Source of the DNA: Chitinophagaceae bacterium
Lineage (GTDB): Bacteria > Bacteroidota > Bacteroidia > Chitinophagales > Chitinophagaceae
Assembly: GCA_947481355.1 (NCBI GenBank)
Contig: CANKGM010000007.1
Location: forward strand, 1-23,170
Direction: 5' to 3'
DNA length: 23,170 nucleotides
Notes under the pieces: model-generated
Seen by the model: the letters and a program-made list of their open reading frames with translations, nothing else
Told to the model about the DNA's origin: nothing
The model's database searches: none
Position numbers and translations under genes: made by a program
In this document: positions 15,824 through 23,169 of the stretch, one piece after another
Layout of the letters: every line of letters begins with the position of its first letter
How positions within the stretch are numbered: the stretch's first letter is position 1

Positions 15824-16189
15824 ATGTCATCAAAAAAGACACTAGTCCTTGGCGCATCTACTAATCCTGAACAATATAGTCATATGGCTATTGTCCGCTT
15901 ACGCTCTCATGGCCATCCAGTTGAAGCAATTGGAAAGACGGCATTCCAAATTAATGATGTTCATGTAGGCAATAAGAAGATTGATTTCCATGATATTCAT
16001 ACGGTAACTCTATACCTCAATCCAACAAGACAATCTGAATATATAGATTATATTTTCTCCCTTAATCCCACCAGAATTATTTTCAACCCAGGTGCTGAAA
16101 ATGAAAATGTTAAAAAAATGGCTGAAAATCAAGGCATTGAAGCCATAAATGCTTGCACATTGGTGTTGCTCTCTACAGGCGCATATTAA
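15824..16189 (+). CDS. CoA-binding domain protein (YccU-like, CoA_binding_2 family)
   Basis: A 121-residue single-domain protein with the Rossmann-like fold of the CoA_binding_2 family: KKTLVLGASTNPEQYSHMAI (phosphate-binding GAS loop followed by NP-x-x-YS), LRSHGHPVEAIG, a central VTLYLNPTRQSEYIDYI strand-helix, RIIFNPGAENENV, and a terminal region with a Cys-Thr (NACTLVLLSTG). Such proteins are small relatives of the succinyl-CoA ligase alpha-subunit CoA-binding domain; their physiological role is mostly unassigned. The start at 15824 lies 12 bp after the terminator hairpin, leaving no room for a separate promoter after it, so expression probably relies on read-through or a promoter inside the E2 gene end. 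Confidence 0.88.
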   Translation: MSSKKTLVLGASTNPEQYSHMAIVRLRSHGHPVEAIGKTAFQINDVHVGNKKIDFHDIHTVTLYLNPTRQSEYIDYIFSLNPTRIIFNPGAENENVKKMAENQGIEAINACTLVLLSTGAY

Positions 16190-16335
16190 ATCTACGCGTC
16201 AAAATACGTAATTACTGCAATAAGAAACTTACGCCAGCTAGGTACTAATACTCAATTTGTTTGAATTTCTACGAGGCGCATACTATGAGGAGAAAAAGCT
16301 CCGTTATAGCCATGTAACCGTTCAAAATCCAAATC

Positions 16336-16770
16336 ATGAAAAGCTTTATTACCTCAATTGCATTTACATTATTAATCACAGTTGGTGCTGTCGTAAGTGC
16401 AAATGCACAACGATTATTTGATGGCATACCTGAGCAAATGAATTTCGATAATAAAGTTATCGAAGGCCTTTTTAACATGAATGCAGGATCTGCAATCAAT
16501 GTAAAGTTTTCACAGAATTTCCACCTTACTGGCATGATTAAATCTAATGACAAGGTGTATGCGAACTTGCAGACTGTTGTAATCGAATGCACAAATTATA
16601 ATAAGGTTAAACTCTTTATATCAAAAAGAATAAATGATGATAAATCCATCAAATACGTTGGACGCATTATTGGTCGAACTGCTGAAGATGGATTTGAAAT
16701 CAAAGGCGAACCACTCGCTGGAAATAGTTCACTCACAAAAATCAACTTAAAAGAAATGATTGTCGAATAG
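16336..16770 (+). CDS. Exported protein of unknown function
   Basis: A 144-residue protein that I do not recognise. The N-terminus is a clear signal peptide: MKS, a hydrophobic core (about 5-20) and an Ala-rich cleavage region ending ANAQ, so cleavage near residue 24-25 is likely. The mature part (about 120 residues) has no cysteine pair or catalytic motif; it contains GLFNMNAGSAINVKFSQNF and LTGMIKSNDKVYANLQTVV and ends with KINLKEMIVE. There is one Cys (in VIECTNY). It has no T9SS sorting domain, so it is probably periplasmic or released. It lies 67 bp upstream of the T9SS metalloprotease on the same strand and may be cotranscribed with it. A role as a partner, substrate or inhibitor of that protease is speculation. 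Confidence 0.75.
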   Translation: MKSFITSIAFTLLITVGAVVSANAQRLFDGIPEQMNFDNKVIEGLFNMNAGSAINVKFSQNFHLTGMIKSNDKVYANLQTVVIECTNYNKVKLFISKRINDDKSIKYVGRIIGRTAEDGFEIKGEPLAGNSSLTKINLKEMIVE

Positions 16771-16788
16771 GCCCGTTTTTAATCCACA

Positions 16789-16804
16789 CCCCCTACCCCC
16801 TACC
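16789..16804 (+). repeat. Two copies of CCCCCTA in the leader of the metalloprotease gene
   Basis: The 67-bp gap between the exported protein and the metalloprotease holds two direct copies of the 7-mer CCCCCTA (16789-16795 and 16796-16802), then further C-rich variants (tttacc, aaaccctac, ttaccc) up to the ATG. The plus strand there has almost no G, which is unlike the surrounding DNA. Confidence 0.6.
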
Positions 16805-16837
16805 AAATCCTTTACCAAACCCTACAATTACCCTTCT

Positions 16838-18466
16838 ATGAAATACTTTTACTCAATCCTAACCATGATAACTTTTGTTGGTATAGTAGAAACAAAAGCT
16901 ACTCCTTCACTAAATAGCTACCCCGTTGCAAAAGCAACAATCTACCTAGACTTTGATGGTCAAAGCGTAACTAGCTCGATGTGGAATTTTGGAACACCCC
17001 TCAATTGCTTACCAGCTGGAATGTCAGATGATCAAATCACGGAATCATTTAATAGGGTTTCTGAAGACTTCAGGCCTTTTGATATAAATGTCACGACTGA
17101 CTTAGCGAAATTTTTAGCAGCTCCACTTGATCAACGTATTCGTGTAGTAATAACTCCAACAAGTGATTGGTATCCTTCAGTATCAGGCATAGCATATGTT
17201 ACATCTTTTACTTGGGGTGACGATACACCTTGTTTCGTATTCAGTGATCGACTCGCAAATGATGCAAAGCGTATTGCTGAAGCAATCTCTCATGAAAGTG
17301 GTCATTCGCTAGGACTATCTCACCAAGCAAAATATACAACAGCGTGTACCTTAAAAAGCTCTTATAATACAGGAACTGGAACTGGCGAAATTTCTTGGGG
17401 TCCAATTATGGGAAATGTTGCCACAAAAAATCTTACTCAGTGGAACTTCGGACCAACACCTAGTGGATGTTCATACCTTCAAGATAACTTGAGCATCATC
17501 ACAAGCAATAACGGGTTTTCTTACAGACCTGATGACTTTGGAGATATTTATAACACAGCTGCAAATATAAACGTTTCAGGAAACGCATTTTCTGAAGTAG
17601 GGATTATAACAACTACAGCAGATAAAGATATTTTTAGATTTGACTTATTAAAATCTGGAAAAATAAAATTGAACATTGAGCCATATAGTGTTGGACAAGA
17701 GTATAGCGGAGCCAACCTTGACATTAGAGTTGAATTGCAAGATGCAAAGGGCACAAAAATCAGCACATATGATATCGCAGATTCATTGAATGCAAGAATT
17801 GATACCTCTTTAAGTGCAGGAACTTACTATATTGTTGTAGATGGAACTGGAAACATCAATACTGAAAATGACTATGGCAGCTTAGGTGAATATAGCATTA
17901 CTGGAATTTACAATGATGCAACTGTAAATACGAATCCTGGAACTGGAACTGGCACGATAATAAATCCAGAGTTAGGTAGTCTAATTTCTGGTGAAAGAGT
18001 TAAGCTTGGTAACAAATTGACTTGGAAAAATGACCTTGTAAAAAATGGTGAAGCTATTGCAGTGCTTTATACCACAGAAGGCAATACCGAATTTACAGAA
18101 TTAAGTAGACCTGATGCGAATGCACTTAGCTATATTCATCAGGTTGCTAGCCCTGGAGTGTTCATCTACAAATTGAAAATCATTGAACCAACAGGAAGTA
18201 TTCGATTCAGCAATACAGTAACTATAGATTCAAAATCAACTATCAGCATATTCAAGATAATTAAACAAGCACAACAACCCGTAGTGATAAATGCAACTCA
18301 GTCCTACGAGTATCAAGTAGTTGACAACTCAGGTCGCATTATTCAAGTTGGTAAAGCTGCCCCAGGAACAAAGTCAATTGACATCCGAAACTACCCTGCT
18401 GGTATATATAATTTAAAACTTATAAATGTGAATGAACAACGTATAGAAAAGTTCATAAACGGATAA
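16838..18466 (+). CDS. Secreted zinc metalloprotease with pre-peptidase-type and T9SS sorting domains
   Basis: A 542-residue exported protein. The ATG at 16838 opens a signal peptide (MKYFYSILTMITFVGIVETKA, cleavage near 21-22); the frame is open 26 codons further upstream but that stretch is non-signal, low-complexity and overlaps the previous gene. After an IYLDFDGQ segment, the catalytic motif HESGHSLGLSH (His152, Glu153, His156, His162) is the extended metzincin zinc site HExxHxxGxxH, and WGPIMGN (Met191) fits a Met-turn. A pre-peptidase C-terminal-like beta domain follows (about 250-360; DKDIFRFDL, SLSAGTYYIVVDG). The last 75 residues (YEYQVVDNSGRIIQVG, IDIRNYPAGIYNLKLIN, KFING) match type A T9SS sorting domains, so the protein is exported by the type IX system and probably anchored at or released from the surface. 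Substrate unknown. Confidence 0.88.
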   Translation: MKYFYSILTMITFVGIVETKATPSLNSYPVAKATIYLDFDGQSVTSSMWNFGTPLNCLPAGMSDDQITESFNRVSEDFRPFDINVTTDLAKFLAAPLDQRIRVVITPTSDWYPSVSGIAYVTSFTWGDDTPCFVFSDRLANDAKRIAEAISHESGHSLGLSHQAKYTTACTLKSSYNTGTGTGEISWGPIMGNVATKNLTQWNFGPTPSGCSYLQDNLSIITSNNGFSYRPDDFGDIYNTAANINVSGNAFSEVGIITTTADKDIFRFDLLKSGKIKLNIEPYSVGQEYSGANLDIRVELQDAKGTKISTYDIADSLNARIDTSLSAGTYYIVVDGTGNINTENDYGSLGEYSITGIYNDATVNTNPGTGTGTIINPELGSLISGERVKLGNKLTWKNDLVKNGEAIAVLYTTEGNTEFTELSRPDANALSYIHQVASPGVFIYKLKIIEPTGSIRFSNTVTIDSKSTISIFKIIKQAQQPVVINATQSYEYQVVDNSGRIIQVGKAAPGTKSIDIRNYPAGIYNLKLINVNEQRIEKFING

Positions 18467-18490
18467 ACTCGCTTTTCATTGATCGGTAAT

Positions 18491-18550
18491 AAATGGTAGG
18501 TATTGGTGGCTTCCCTTGAAAAAGGTGAAGCCACCTGCCATTTAAGGCAG
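18491..18550. repeat. Large hairpin with GAAA tetraloop between the metalloprotease gene and gltX
   Basis: GGTGGCTTC (18505-18513) pairs with GAAGCCACC (18527-18535). Inside it CCTT (18514-18517) and AAGG (18522-18525) close a GAAA tetraloop, with one bulged T at 18526, giving a 13-bp stem. An outer arm (18491-18498 with 18536-18543, one G-T pair) can extend it across a 6-nt bulge. The outer arm competes with a smaller hairpin CTGCC/GGCAG (18535-18539 with 18546-18550). No T tract follows, so it is not a canonical terminator, although it could end or stabilise the metalloprotease mRNA. Confidence 0.65.
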
Positions 18551-18572
18551 TCCCTAATGAAATGGTTCTGCT

Positions 18573-18580
18573 TATCTTTG
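18573..18580 (+). promoter_or_regulatory. Candidate -7 promoter element of gltX
   Basis: TATCTTTG is a perfect match to TAnnTTTG and ends 4 nt before the gltX ATG at 18585. No TTG stands 17-23 bp upstream. If functional, the message would start at or next to the start codon. Confidence 0.5.
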
Positions 18581-18584
18581 CATT

Positions 18585-20132
18585 ATGGCAGATAAGAAAA
18601 TAAGAGTACGATTCGCTCCAAGTCCAACTGGCGGACTTCACCTAGGGGGAGTAAGAACAGCATTGTTCAATTATTTATTCGCAAAAAAGCATGGAGGAAC
18701 ATTTGTTCTTCGTATAGAAGACACTGATCAGGGCAGATATGTGAAAGGCGCCGAAGAATATATTCTAAATTGCCTAGCATGGTGTGGAATATCTCCTGAT
18801 GAAGGACCCCATAAGCAAGGTGAGTTTGGACCTTACCGTCAAAGTGAACGAAAAGCAAGATATCTATCATATGCTAAACAATTAGTTCAGATGGGGTATG
18901 CATATTATGCATTTGATACACCAGAAGAGTTAGACTTGATGCGGGAGAAATTCAAGTCATCCACAAACCCTTCCCCACAATACAATGCCTTAACGCGTGC
19001 TGAGATGAAAAATTCCCTCACGCTTTCAGAAGATGAGGTGACAAAAAATATAGAAAGTGGAATTCCCTATGTGATTCGCATAAAAATGCCTAGGGCAGAA
19101 AATATTGTATTGAATGATATGATTCGCGGAGAAGTGACATTTAATTCTGACGAAGTAGATGACAAAGTGCTACTTAAAGCAGATGGCATGCCCACCTATC
19201 ACTTGGCTGTTGTAGTAGATGATTACGAAATGCAAATAAGTCATGCATTTCGAGGAGAAGAATGGCTTCCCTCCGCTCCTGTTCACATCTTATTATGGGA
19301 ATACCTTGGATGGAAAAACCAAATGCCCCAATGGGCTCATTTCCCTCTAATCTTAAAACCAGACGGCAAAGGAAAATTGAGTAAACGCGATGGAGATCGA
19401 TTAGGATTTCCTGTATATGCTATGGATTGGACAGATCCTAAATCCGGTGAAATCACCAAAGGATTCAAAGAGATGGGATTTCTACCCGAGGCATTTATTA
19501 ACTTATTAGCATTGCTTGGATGGAATGATGGAAGTAGCCAAGAAATATTTGATTTAATAGAACTTGCAGAAAAATTCACCATCGATCGTATCCATAAAGG
19601 AGGCGCAAAATTTGACTTCGAAAAAGCAAAATGGTTCAACGGTGAATGGATAAAAAAAAGCAGTGCAGTCGAGTTATTGCCTCTAGTGAAAAAAGTATTG
19701 GATACTAATAACATCAACTCATCCGAAGAAAAAATAGGAGCGCTTATTCCATTAGTAAAGGACCGATGCCAACTACTTAATGATTTTTATACGCAGCTTG
19801 CCTACTTTTTTCAAGATCCTCAAGAAATTGATATGAGTGCAATTAAAGCGAAATGGGACGAGCCTAAAACAACCTTTTTAAAGGAATGGATTGGAGATTT
19901 AAAAAACATATCTGAGTGGACACCATTAAATGTAGAAGATTCATTCAAACAAGCAATTGCCTCCAAGCAATTGAAAGCAGGAGAACTTCAACTACCTCTT
20001 CGTATCATGTTGGTAGGCGGTAAGTTTGGTCCTCCCGTATTTGAGATTGCGAGTTTGATTGGCAAAGAGTCTACCGTCAGAAGAATTGAACATAGCTTAA
20101 TGCTACTAAACTCAAATCCTGATCATGCCTAA
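18585..20132 (+). CDS. gltX: Glutamate-tRNA ligase
   Basis: Class I aminoacyl-tRNA synthetase that charges tRNA(Glu). The 515-residue protein has the Rossmann-fold entry RFAPSPTGGLHLGG (9-22, with HLGG at the HIGH position), LRIEDTDQGR (42-51), the GPYRQSER motif (82-89), DDYEMQISHAFRGEEWL (212-228) and the KMSKS-type loop GKLSKRDGD (263-271). The C-terminal anticodon-binding half is the usual length. No extra cysteine pattern of the E. coli zinc site is obvious. Its last 8 bases overlap the start of the B12-binding gene, so the two are translationally linked. Whether it also charges tRNA(Gln) depends on the presence of GatCAB, not visible here. Confidence 0.97.
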   Translation: MADKKIRVRFAPSPTGGLHLGGVRTALFNYLFAKKHGGTFVLRIEDTDQGRYVKGAEEYILNCLAWCGISPDEGPHKQGEFGPYRQSERKARYLSYAKQLVQMGYAYYAFDTPEELDLMREKFKSSTNPSPQYNALTRAEMKNSLTLSEDEVTKNIESGIPYVIRIKMPRAENIVLNDMIRGEVTFNSDEVDDKVLLKADGMPTYHLAVVVDDYEMQISHAFRGEEWLPSAPVHILLWEYLGWKNQMPQWAHFPLILKPDGKGKLSKRDGDRLGFPVYAMDWTDPKSGEITKGFKEMGFLPEAFINLLALLGWNDGSSQEIFDLIELAEKFTIDRIHKGGAKFDFEKAKWFNGEWIKKSSAVELLPLVKKVLDTNNINSSEEKIGALIPLVKDRCQLLNDFYTQLAYFFQDPQEIDMSAIKAKWDEPKTTFLKEWIGDLKNISEWTPLNVEDSFKQAIASKQLKAGELQLPLRIMLVGGKFGPPVFEIASLIGKESTVRRIEHSLMLLNSNPDHA

Positions 20133-20547
20133 TCAACCACATAAAAGACCTATTCGCATTTTAGTAGCAAAAGTTGGACTAGACGGCCATGATCGTGGTG
20201 CAAAGGTTATCGCCACCTCATTAAGAGATGCAGGTATGGAGGTTATTTATACAGGTCTCAGACAAACACCTCAAATGGTTGTGGACACTGCGCTACAAGA
20301 AGATGTTGATGCTATCGGCGTTAGCATTCTCTCTGGTGCTCATATGACTGTATTTCCAAAGATTATCAAGCTTATGCAAGAAAAAAAAATGAATGATGTA
20401 TTGCTAACAGGGGGTGGGATTATTCCAGCATCAGATCGAGTAGTACTTGAAGAATTAGGCGTAGGAACATTATTCCCTCCAGGTACGCCATCAACAGAAA
20501 TAGTTGAATACATAAAACAATGGGTCAGCCTAAATAGATCATTTTAA
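20125..20547 (+). CDS. Stand-alone cobalamin-binding subunit, methylmalonyl-CoA mutase C-terminal type
   Basis: A 140-residue protein equivalent to the B12-binding domain at the C-terminus of methylmalonyl-CoA mutase. GLDGHDRGAKV (18-28) contains the D-x-H-x-x-G motif (Asp20, His22, Gly25), with His22 expected to be the lower axial cobalt ligand. The VSILSGAH segment and the LLTGGGIIP loop complete the nucleotide-tail binding site, and the FPPGTPSTEIVEYI end is typical. No TIM-barrel substrate domain is present; the catalytic partner (a mutase large subunit of the methylmalonyl-, isobutyryl- or ethylmalonyl-CoA type) must be encoded elsewhere. It overlaps gltX by 8 bp and is followed after 4 bp by an enoyl-CoA hydratase, suggesting one transcript and a role in branched-chain or odd-chain acyl-CoA metabolism (inference). 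Confidence 0.92.
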   Translation: MPNQPHKRPIRILVAKVGLDGHDRGAKVIATSLRDAGMEVIYTGLRQTPQMVVDTALQEDVDAIGVSILSGAHMTVFPKIIKLMQEKKMNDVLLTGGGIIPASDRVVLEELGVGTLFPPGTPSTEIVEYIKQWVSLNRSF

Positions 20548-20551
20548 CTGT

Positions 20552-21328
20552 ATGATACAAAGTAATGTTGTTTTACATAATCTAACTGACGGATTGATGA
20601 TTATAATCATCAATAGACCAGAAAAATTGAATGCCCTCAACAATCAAGTTTTAAGTGAAATTGAAAAAGCAATTGACTTAGTAAATAGTCATTCAGAAAT
20701 AAGAGGTGCAATTATAACAGGGGCAGGTGAGAAAGCCTTTGTTGCAGGAGCTGATATTGGCGAGTTTCTAGAAGTTCCAAATGAACTTGGTATAGAGTTA
20801 TCTAAAAAAGGTCAATCCATATTTTCAAAAATAGAAGAAAGTAAAAAACCAATTATTGCCGCTGTAAATGGATATGCATTAGGTGGAGGATGTGAACTTG
20901 CATTATCCTGTCACTTTAGGATAGCATCTGAACAGGCAAAATTTGGACAACCAGAAATCAATCTTGGCATCATTCCTGGATATGGTGGCACCCAGCGACT
21001 ACCAAGACTGATTGGAAAAGGAAGGGCAATGGAAATGATGATGACAGGAGAATTAATGAATGCGGAAGAGGCATATAGAGTTGGGCTTATAAATATGATA
21101 TGTAAACCTGATGAACTTTTACAAACAGCAGAAATTAAAATGAGAGCTATAGTAAGCAAACCAAAATTTGCTTTAGAGCAACTGATAAAATCAACAAACG
21201 CAAGTGATCGTGATCAAGGAATTGGTTATCAAACTGAAGCGGATTCGTTTGGAAAATGTTTTTCAAGTGATGAGAAGACTGAAGGCGTATCAGCATTTCT
21301 TGAAAAAAGAAAACCGAATTTCAAATGA
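20552..21328 (+). CDS. Enoyl-CoA hydratase/isomerase family protein (crotonase)
   Basis: A 258-residue crotonase-fold enzyme that most likely hydrates trans-2-enoyl-CoA to 3-hydroxyacyl-CoA. The oxyanion-hole motif region AGADIGEF (65-72) and GYALGGGCELAL (107-118) are present. The two catalytic glutamates of true hydratases are both there, Glu115 (GGGCEL) and Glu135 (FGQPEINLG), 20 residues apart as in the rat mitochondrial enzyme, followed by IIPGYGGTQRLPRLIG. This favours hydratase over the isomerase or hydrolase branches; chain-length preference is not readable. It begins 4 bp after the B12-binding gene and ends 55 bp before fumC. Confidence 0.93.
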   Translation: MIQSNVVLHNLTDGLMIIIINRPEKLNALNNQVLSEIEKAIDLVNSHSEIRGAIITGAGEKAFVAGADIGEFLEVPNELGIELSKKGQSIFSKIEESKKPIIAAVNGYALGGGCELALSCHFRIASEQAKFGQPEINLGIIPGYGGTQRLPRLIGKGRAMEMMMTGELMNAEEAYRVGLINMICKPDELLQTAEIKMRAIVSKPKFALEQLIKSTNASDRDQGIGYQTEADSFGKCFSSDEKTEGVSAFLEKRKPNFK

Positions 21329-21357
21329 TAGTCAAGTCAATAAAAAGAGAGAATCAT

Positions 21358-21365
21358 TAACTTTG
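21358..21365 (+). promoter_or_regulatory. Candidate -7 promoter element of fumC
   Basis: TAACTTTG matches TAnnTTTG perfectly and ends 18 nt before the fumC ATG at 21384. No TTG lies at the expected -33 spacing. It would let fumC be transcribed separately from the gltX operon. Confidence 0.5.
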
Positions 21366-21383
21366 TACACTCAAAACAAATTC

Positions 21384-22784
21384 ATGGAATACAGGATTGA
21401 AAAAGACACAATGGGCGAAGTGAAAGTACCTGCAAATGCATATTATGGTGCTCAAACGCAACGAAGCATTGATAATTTTAAAATTGCACAAGACATCAAT
21501 AAGATGCCAAAAGAAATTATCCATGCATTTGCTTACTTAAAAAAGGCAGCAGCCATAACTAATTTTGAGGCAGGTGTATTATCAGCAGAGAAATCAACAT
21601 TAATTGGGGTCGTATGTGATGAGATATTAGAAAATAAAATTGAGAATGCTTTCCCCTTGGTGGTTTGGCAAACGGGTAGTGGAACACAAAGCAATATGAA
21701 TGTAAATGAAGTTGTAGCCTATAGAGGGCATGTGATAAACGGAGGAAACCTAACAGATAAAGAAAAATTTTTACACCCAAATGACGATGTAAATAAATCA
21801 CAATCTTCAAATGATACATTTCCAACTGCAATGCATATTGCTGCATACAAAATGCTTATCGAAGTAACGATTCCCGGAATAGAAAAATTGAGAAATACAC
21901 TTGCCGAAAAAAGTCTAGCCTATATGCAAGTAGTAAAAATTGGCCGGACACATTTCATGGATGCTACCCCTTTGACTGTTGGGCAAGAATTTAGTGGATA
22001 TGTATCCCAACTTGACCACGGGCTAAAAGCCATTAGAAATACGTTGGCACATCTTTCTGAATTAGCTTTAGGAGGAACAGCAGTTGGAACAGGAATCAAC
22101 ACGCCAGATGGCTATGCTGAAAATGTTGCAAATCATATTGCGATATTAACTGGACTACCATTCATAACGGCAGAAAATAAATTTGAGGCGCTTGCTGCAC
22201 ATGATGCTATTGTTGAAGCACATGGCGCATTAAAAACAGTGGCTGTTAGCCTAATGAAAATTGCCAATGATATTCGCATGTTATCTTCAGGACCTAGAAG
22301 TGGCATAGGAGAAATTTTCATACCCGACAATGAACCAGGCTCTTCCATTATGCCAGGAAAAGTAAATCCTACACAATGTGAGGCCTTAACTATGATTGCA
22401 GCGCAGGTAATGGGCAATGATGTAGCCATAAACATCGGAGGCGCAACTGGCCATTTCGAACTCAACGTGTTTAAGCCAATGATGATTTATAACTTCTTAC
22501 ATAGTGCTCGACTTATTGGAGATGGATGCCTAAGCTTCAACGAAAAATGCGCTATTGGTATTGAGCCATTATATGCTAATATCGACAAGCACTTAAATAA
22601 TTCTCTCATGCTTGTAACAGCACTCAATACCAAAATAGGGTATTACAAAGCAGCCGAAATTGCTCAAAAAGCACACAAAGAAGGAACCACACTCAAAGAA
22701 ATGGCAGTGAAACTAGGTTACTTAACTGAAGCTGAATTCGATGAATGGGTTATACCTAAGAATATGGTTGGAAGAATTAGCTAG
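21384..22784 (+). CDS. fumC: Class II fumarate hydratase
   Basis: Interconverts fumarate and malate in the TCA cycle; an iron-independent homotetramer. From the ATG at 21384 the protein has 466 residues, the standard FumC length, and starts with the typical MEYRIEKDTMGEVKVPA. The frame is open 60 codons further upstream, but that stretch lies inside the enoyl-CoA hydratase gene and has no family similarity. Landmarks: YYGAQTQRSIDNF, the substrate-site TGSGTQSNMNVNEV, SQSSNDTFPTAMHIA, KIGRTHFMDATPLTVGQEF and the superfamily signature GSSIMPGKVNPTQCE. These favour fumarase over aspartase. It converges on the nucleotidyltransferase gene. Confidence 0.97.
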   Translation: MEYRIEKDTMGEVKVPANAYYGAQTQRSIDNFKIAQDINKMPKEIIHAFAYLKKAAAITNFEAGVLSAEKSTLIGVVCDEILENKIENAFPLVVWQTGSGTQSNMNVNEVVAYRGHVINGGNLTDKEKFLHPNDDVNKSQSSNDTFPTAMHIAAYKMLIEVTIPGIEKLRNTLAEKSLAYMQVVKIGRTHFMDATPLTVGQEFSGYVSQLDHGLKAIRNTLAHLSELALGGTAVGTGINTPDGYAENVANHIAILTGLPFITAENKFEALAAHDAIVEAHGALKTVAVSLMKIANDIRMLSSGPRSGIGEIFIPDNEPGSSIMPGKVNPTQCEALTMIAAQVMGNDVAINIGGATGHFELNVFKPMMIYNFLHSARLIGDGCLSFNEKCAIGIEPLYANIDKHLNNSLMLVTALNTKIGYYKAAEIAQKAHKEGTTLKEMAVKLGYLTEAEFDEWVIPKNMVGRIS

Positions 22785-22812
22785 GCAAAAAGAAGAATAA
22801 CTTTTCAGCCTC

Positions 22813-22844
22813 ATGACTGATATGGCTCAACATATAGAAGTCAT
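22813..22844. terminator. Possible bidirectional terminator between fumC and the nucleotidyltransferase gene
   Basis: ATGACT (22813-22818) pairs with AGTCAT (22839-22844), and TATG (22821-22824) pairs with CATA (22831-22834) around a hexaloop. A short T run follows on the plus strand (22844-22847). The stem is AT-rich and interrupted, so it is weak; its position 29 bp after the fumC stop and next to the convergent stop is suggestive. Confidence 0.35.
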
Positions 22845-22845
22845 T

Positions 22846-23169
22846 TTATCCTAAATCAATTTCTGTATTATCACCAATATTCAATGTGCGTGTTTCTCCT
22901 TTTATCTCTGTATCACAACCGATTAAGGAGTCATTCAAAACAACATCGTATAGCTTAGAAAACGAGCCGACGATTGAATCTTTTACAATAGAATATTCTA
23001 TTATAGATTTTTCTCCAATTGAAACATTTGGACCAATAATTGCGTTCTTTATTGAACATCCATGAGCAATACTTACCGGCGGAATAATAATGGTGTTTTC
23101 AAAAACATGCTCTTGGCTAATGTCCCCACCCCATTTTTTTAGTAATGTGGCGTTGCTCTCTAATAAGGT
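22846..23169 (-). CDS. Sugar nucleotidyltransferase, C-terminal part (5' end beyond window)
   Basis: The last 107 codons of a minus-strand gene, stop at 22846-22848. The residues are a left-handed parallel beta-helix with hexapeptide-type repeats: VSIAHGCSIKNAIIGPNVSIGEKSIIEYSIV, then KDSIVGSFSKLYDVVLNDSLIG and TEIKGETRTLNIGDNTEI (quoted in pieces). The N-terminal piece TLLESNATLLKK resembles the join between the nucleotidyltransferase core and helix in glucose-1-phosphate thymidylyltransferase-like enzymes of Bacteroidota. The catalytic core lies outside the window, so the nucleotide and sugar cannot be told. It is convergent with fumC. Confidence 0.75.
   Translation of the reverse strand, partial: TLLESNATLLKKWGGDISQEHVFENTIIIPPVSIAHGCSIKNAIIGPNVSIGEKSIIEYSIVKDSIVGSFSKLYDVVLNDSLIGCDTEIKGETRTLNIGDNTEIDLG

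Noticed and set aside
16283..16309. Imperfect palindrome CTAT-ga-GGAG...CTCC-gtt-ATAG before the exported protein gene
   Set aside because: Two 4-bp arms with mismatched internal loops are too weak to call a terminator or operator; the rest of the 146-bp gap shows no clear feature either.
16760..16837. Open in-frame extension of the metalloprotease gene by 26 codons
   Set aside because: It overlaps the preceding gene, is low-complexity (Pro/Asn rich) and would bury the clear signal peptide starting at 16838.
21204..21383. Open in-frame extension of fumC 60 codons upstream of 21384
   Set aside because: It lies within the enoyl-CoA hydratase gene in another frame, has no fumarase similarity, and the ATG at 21384 gives the exact family N-terminus and length plus a -7 element just upstream.
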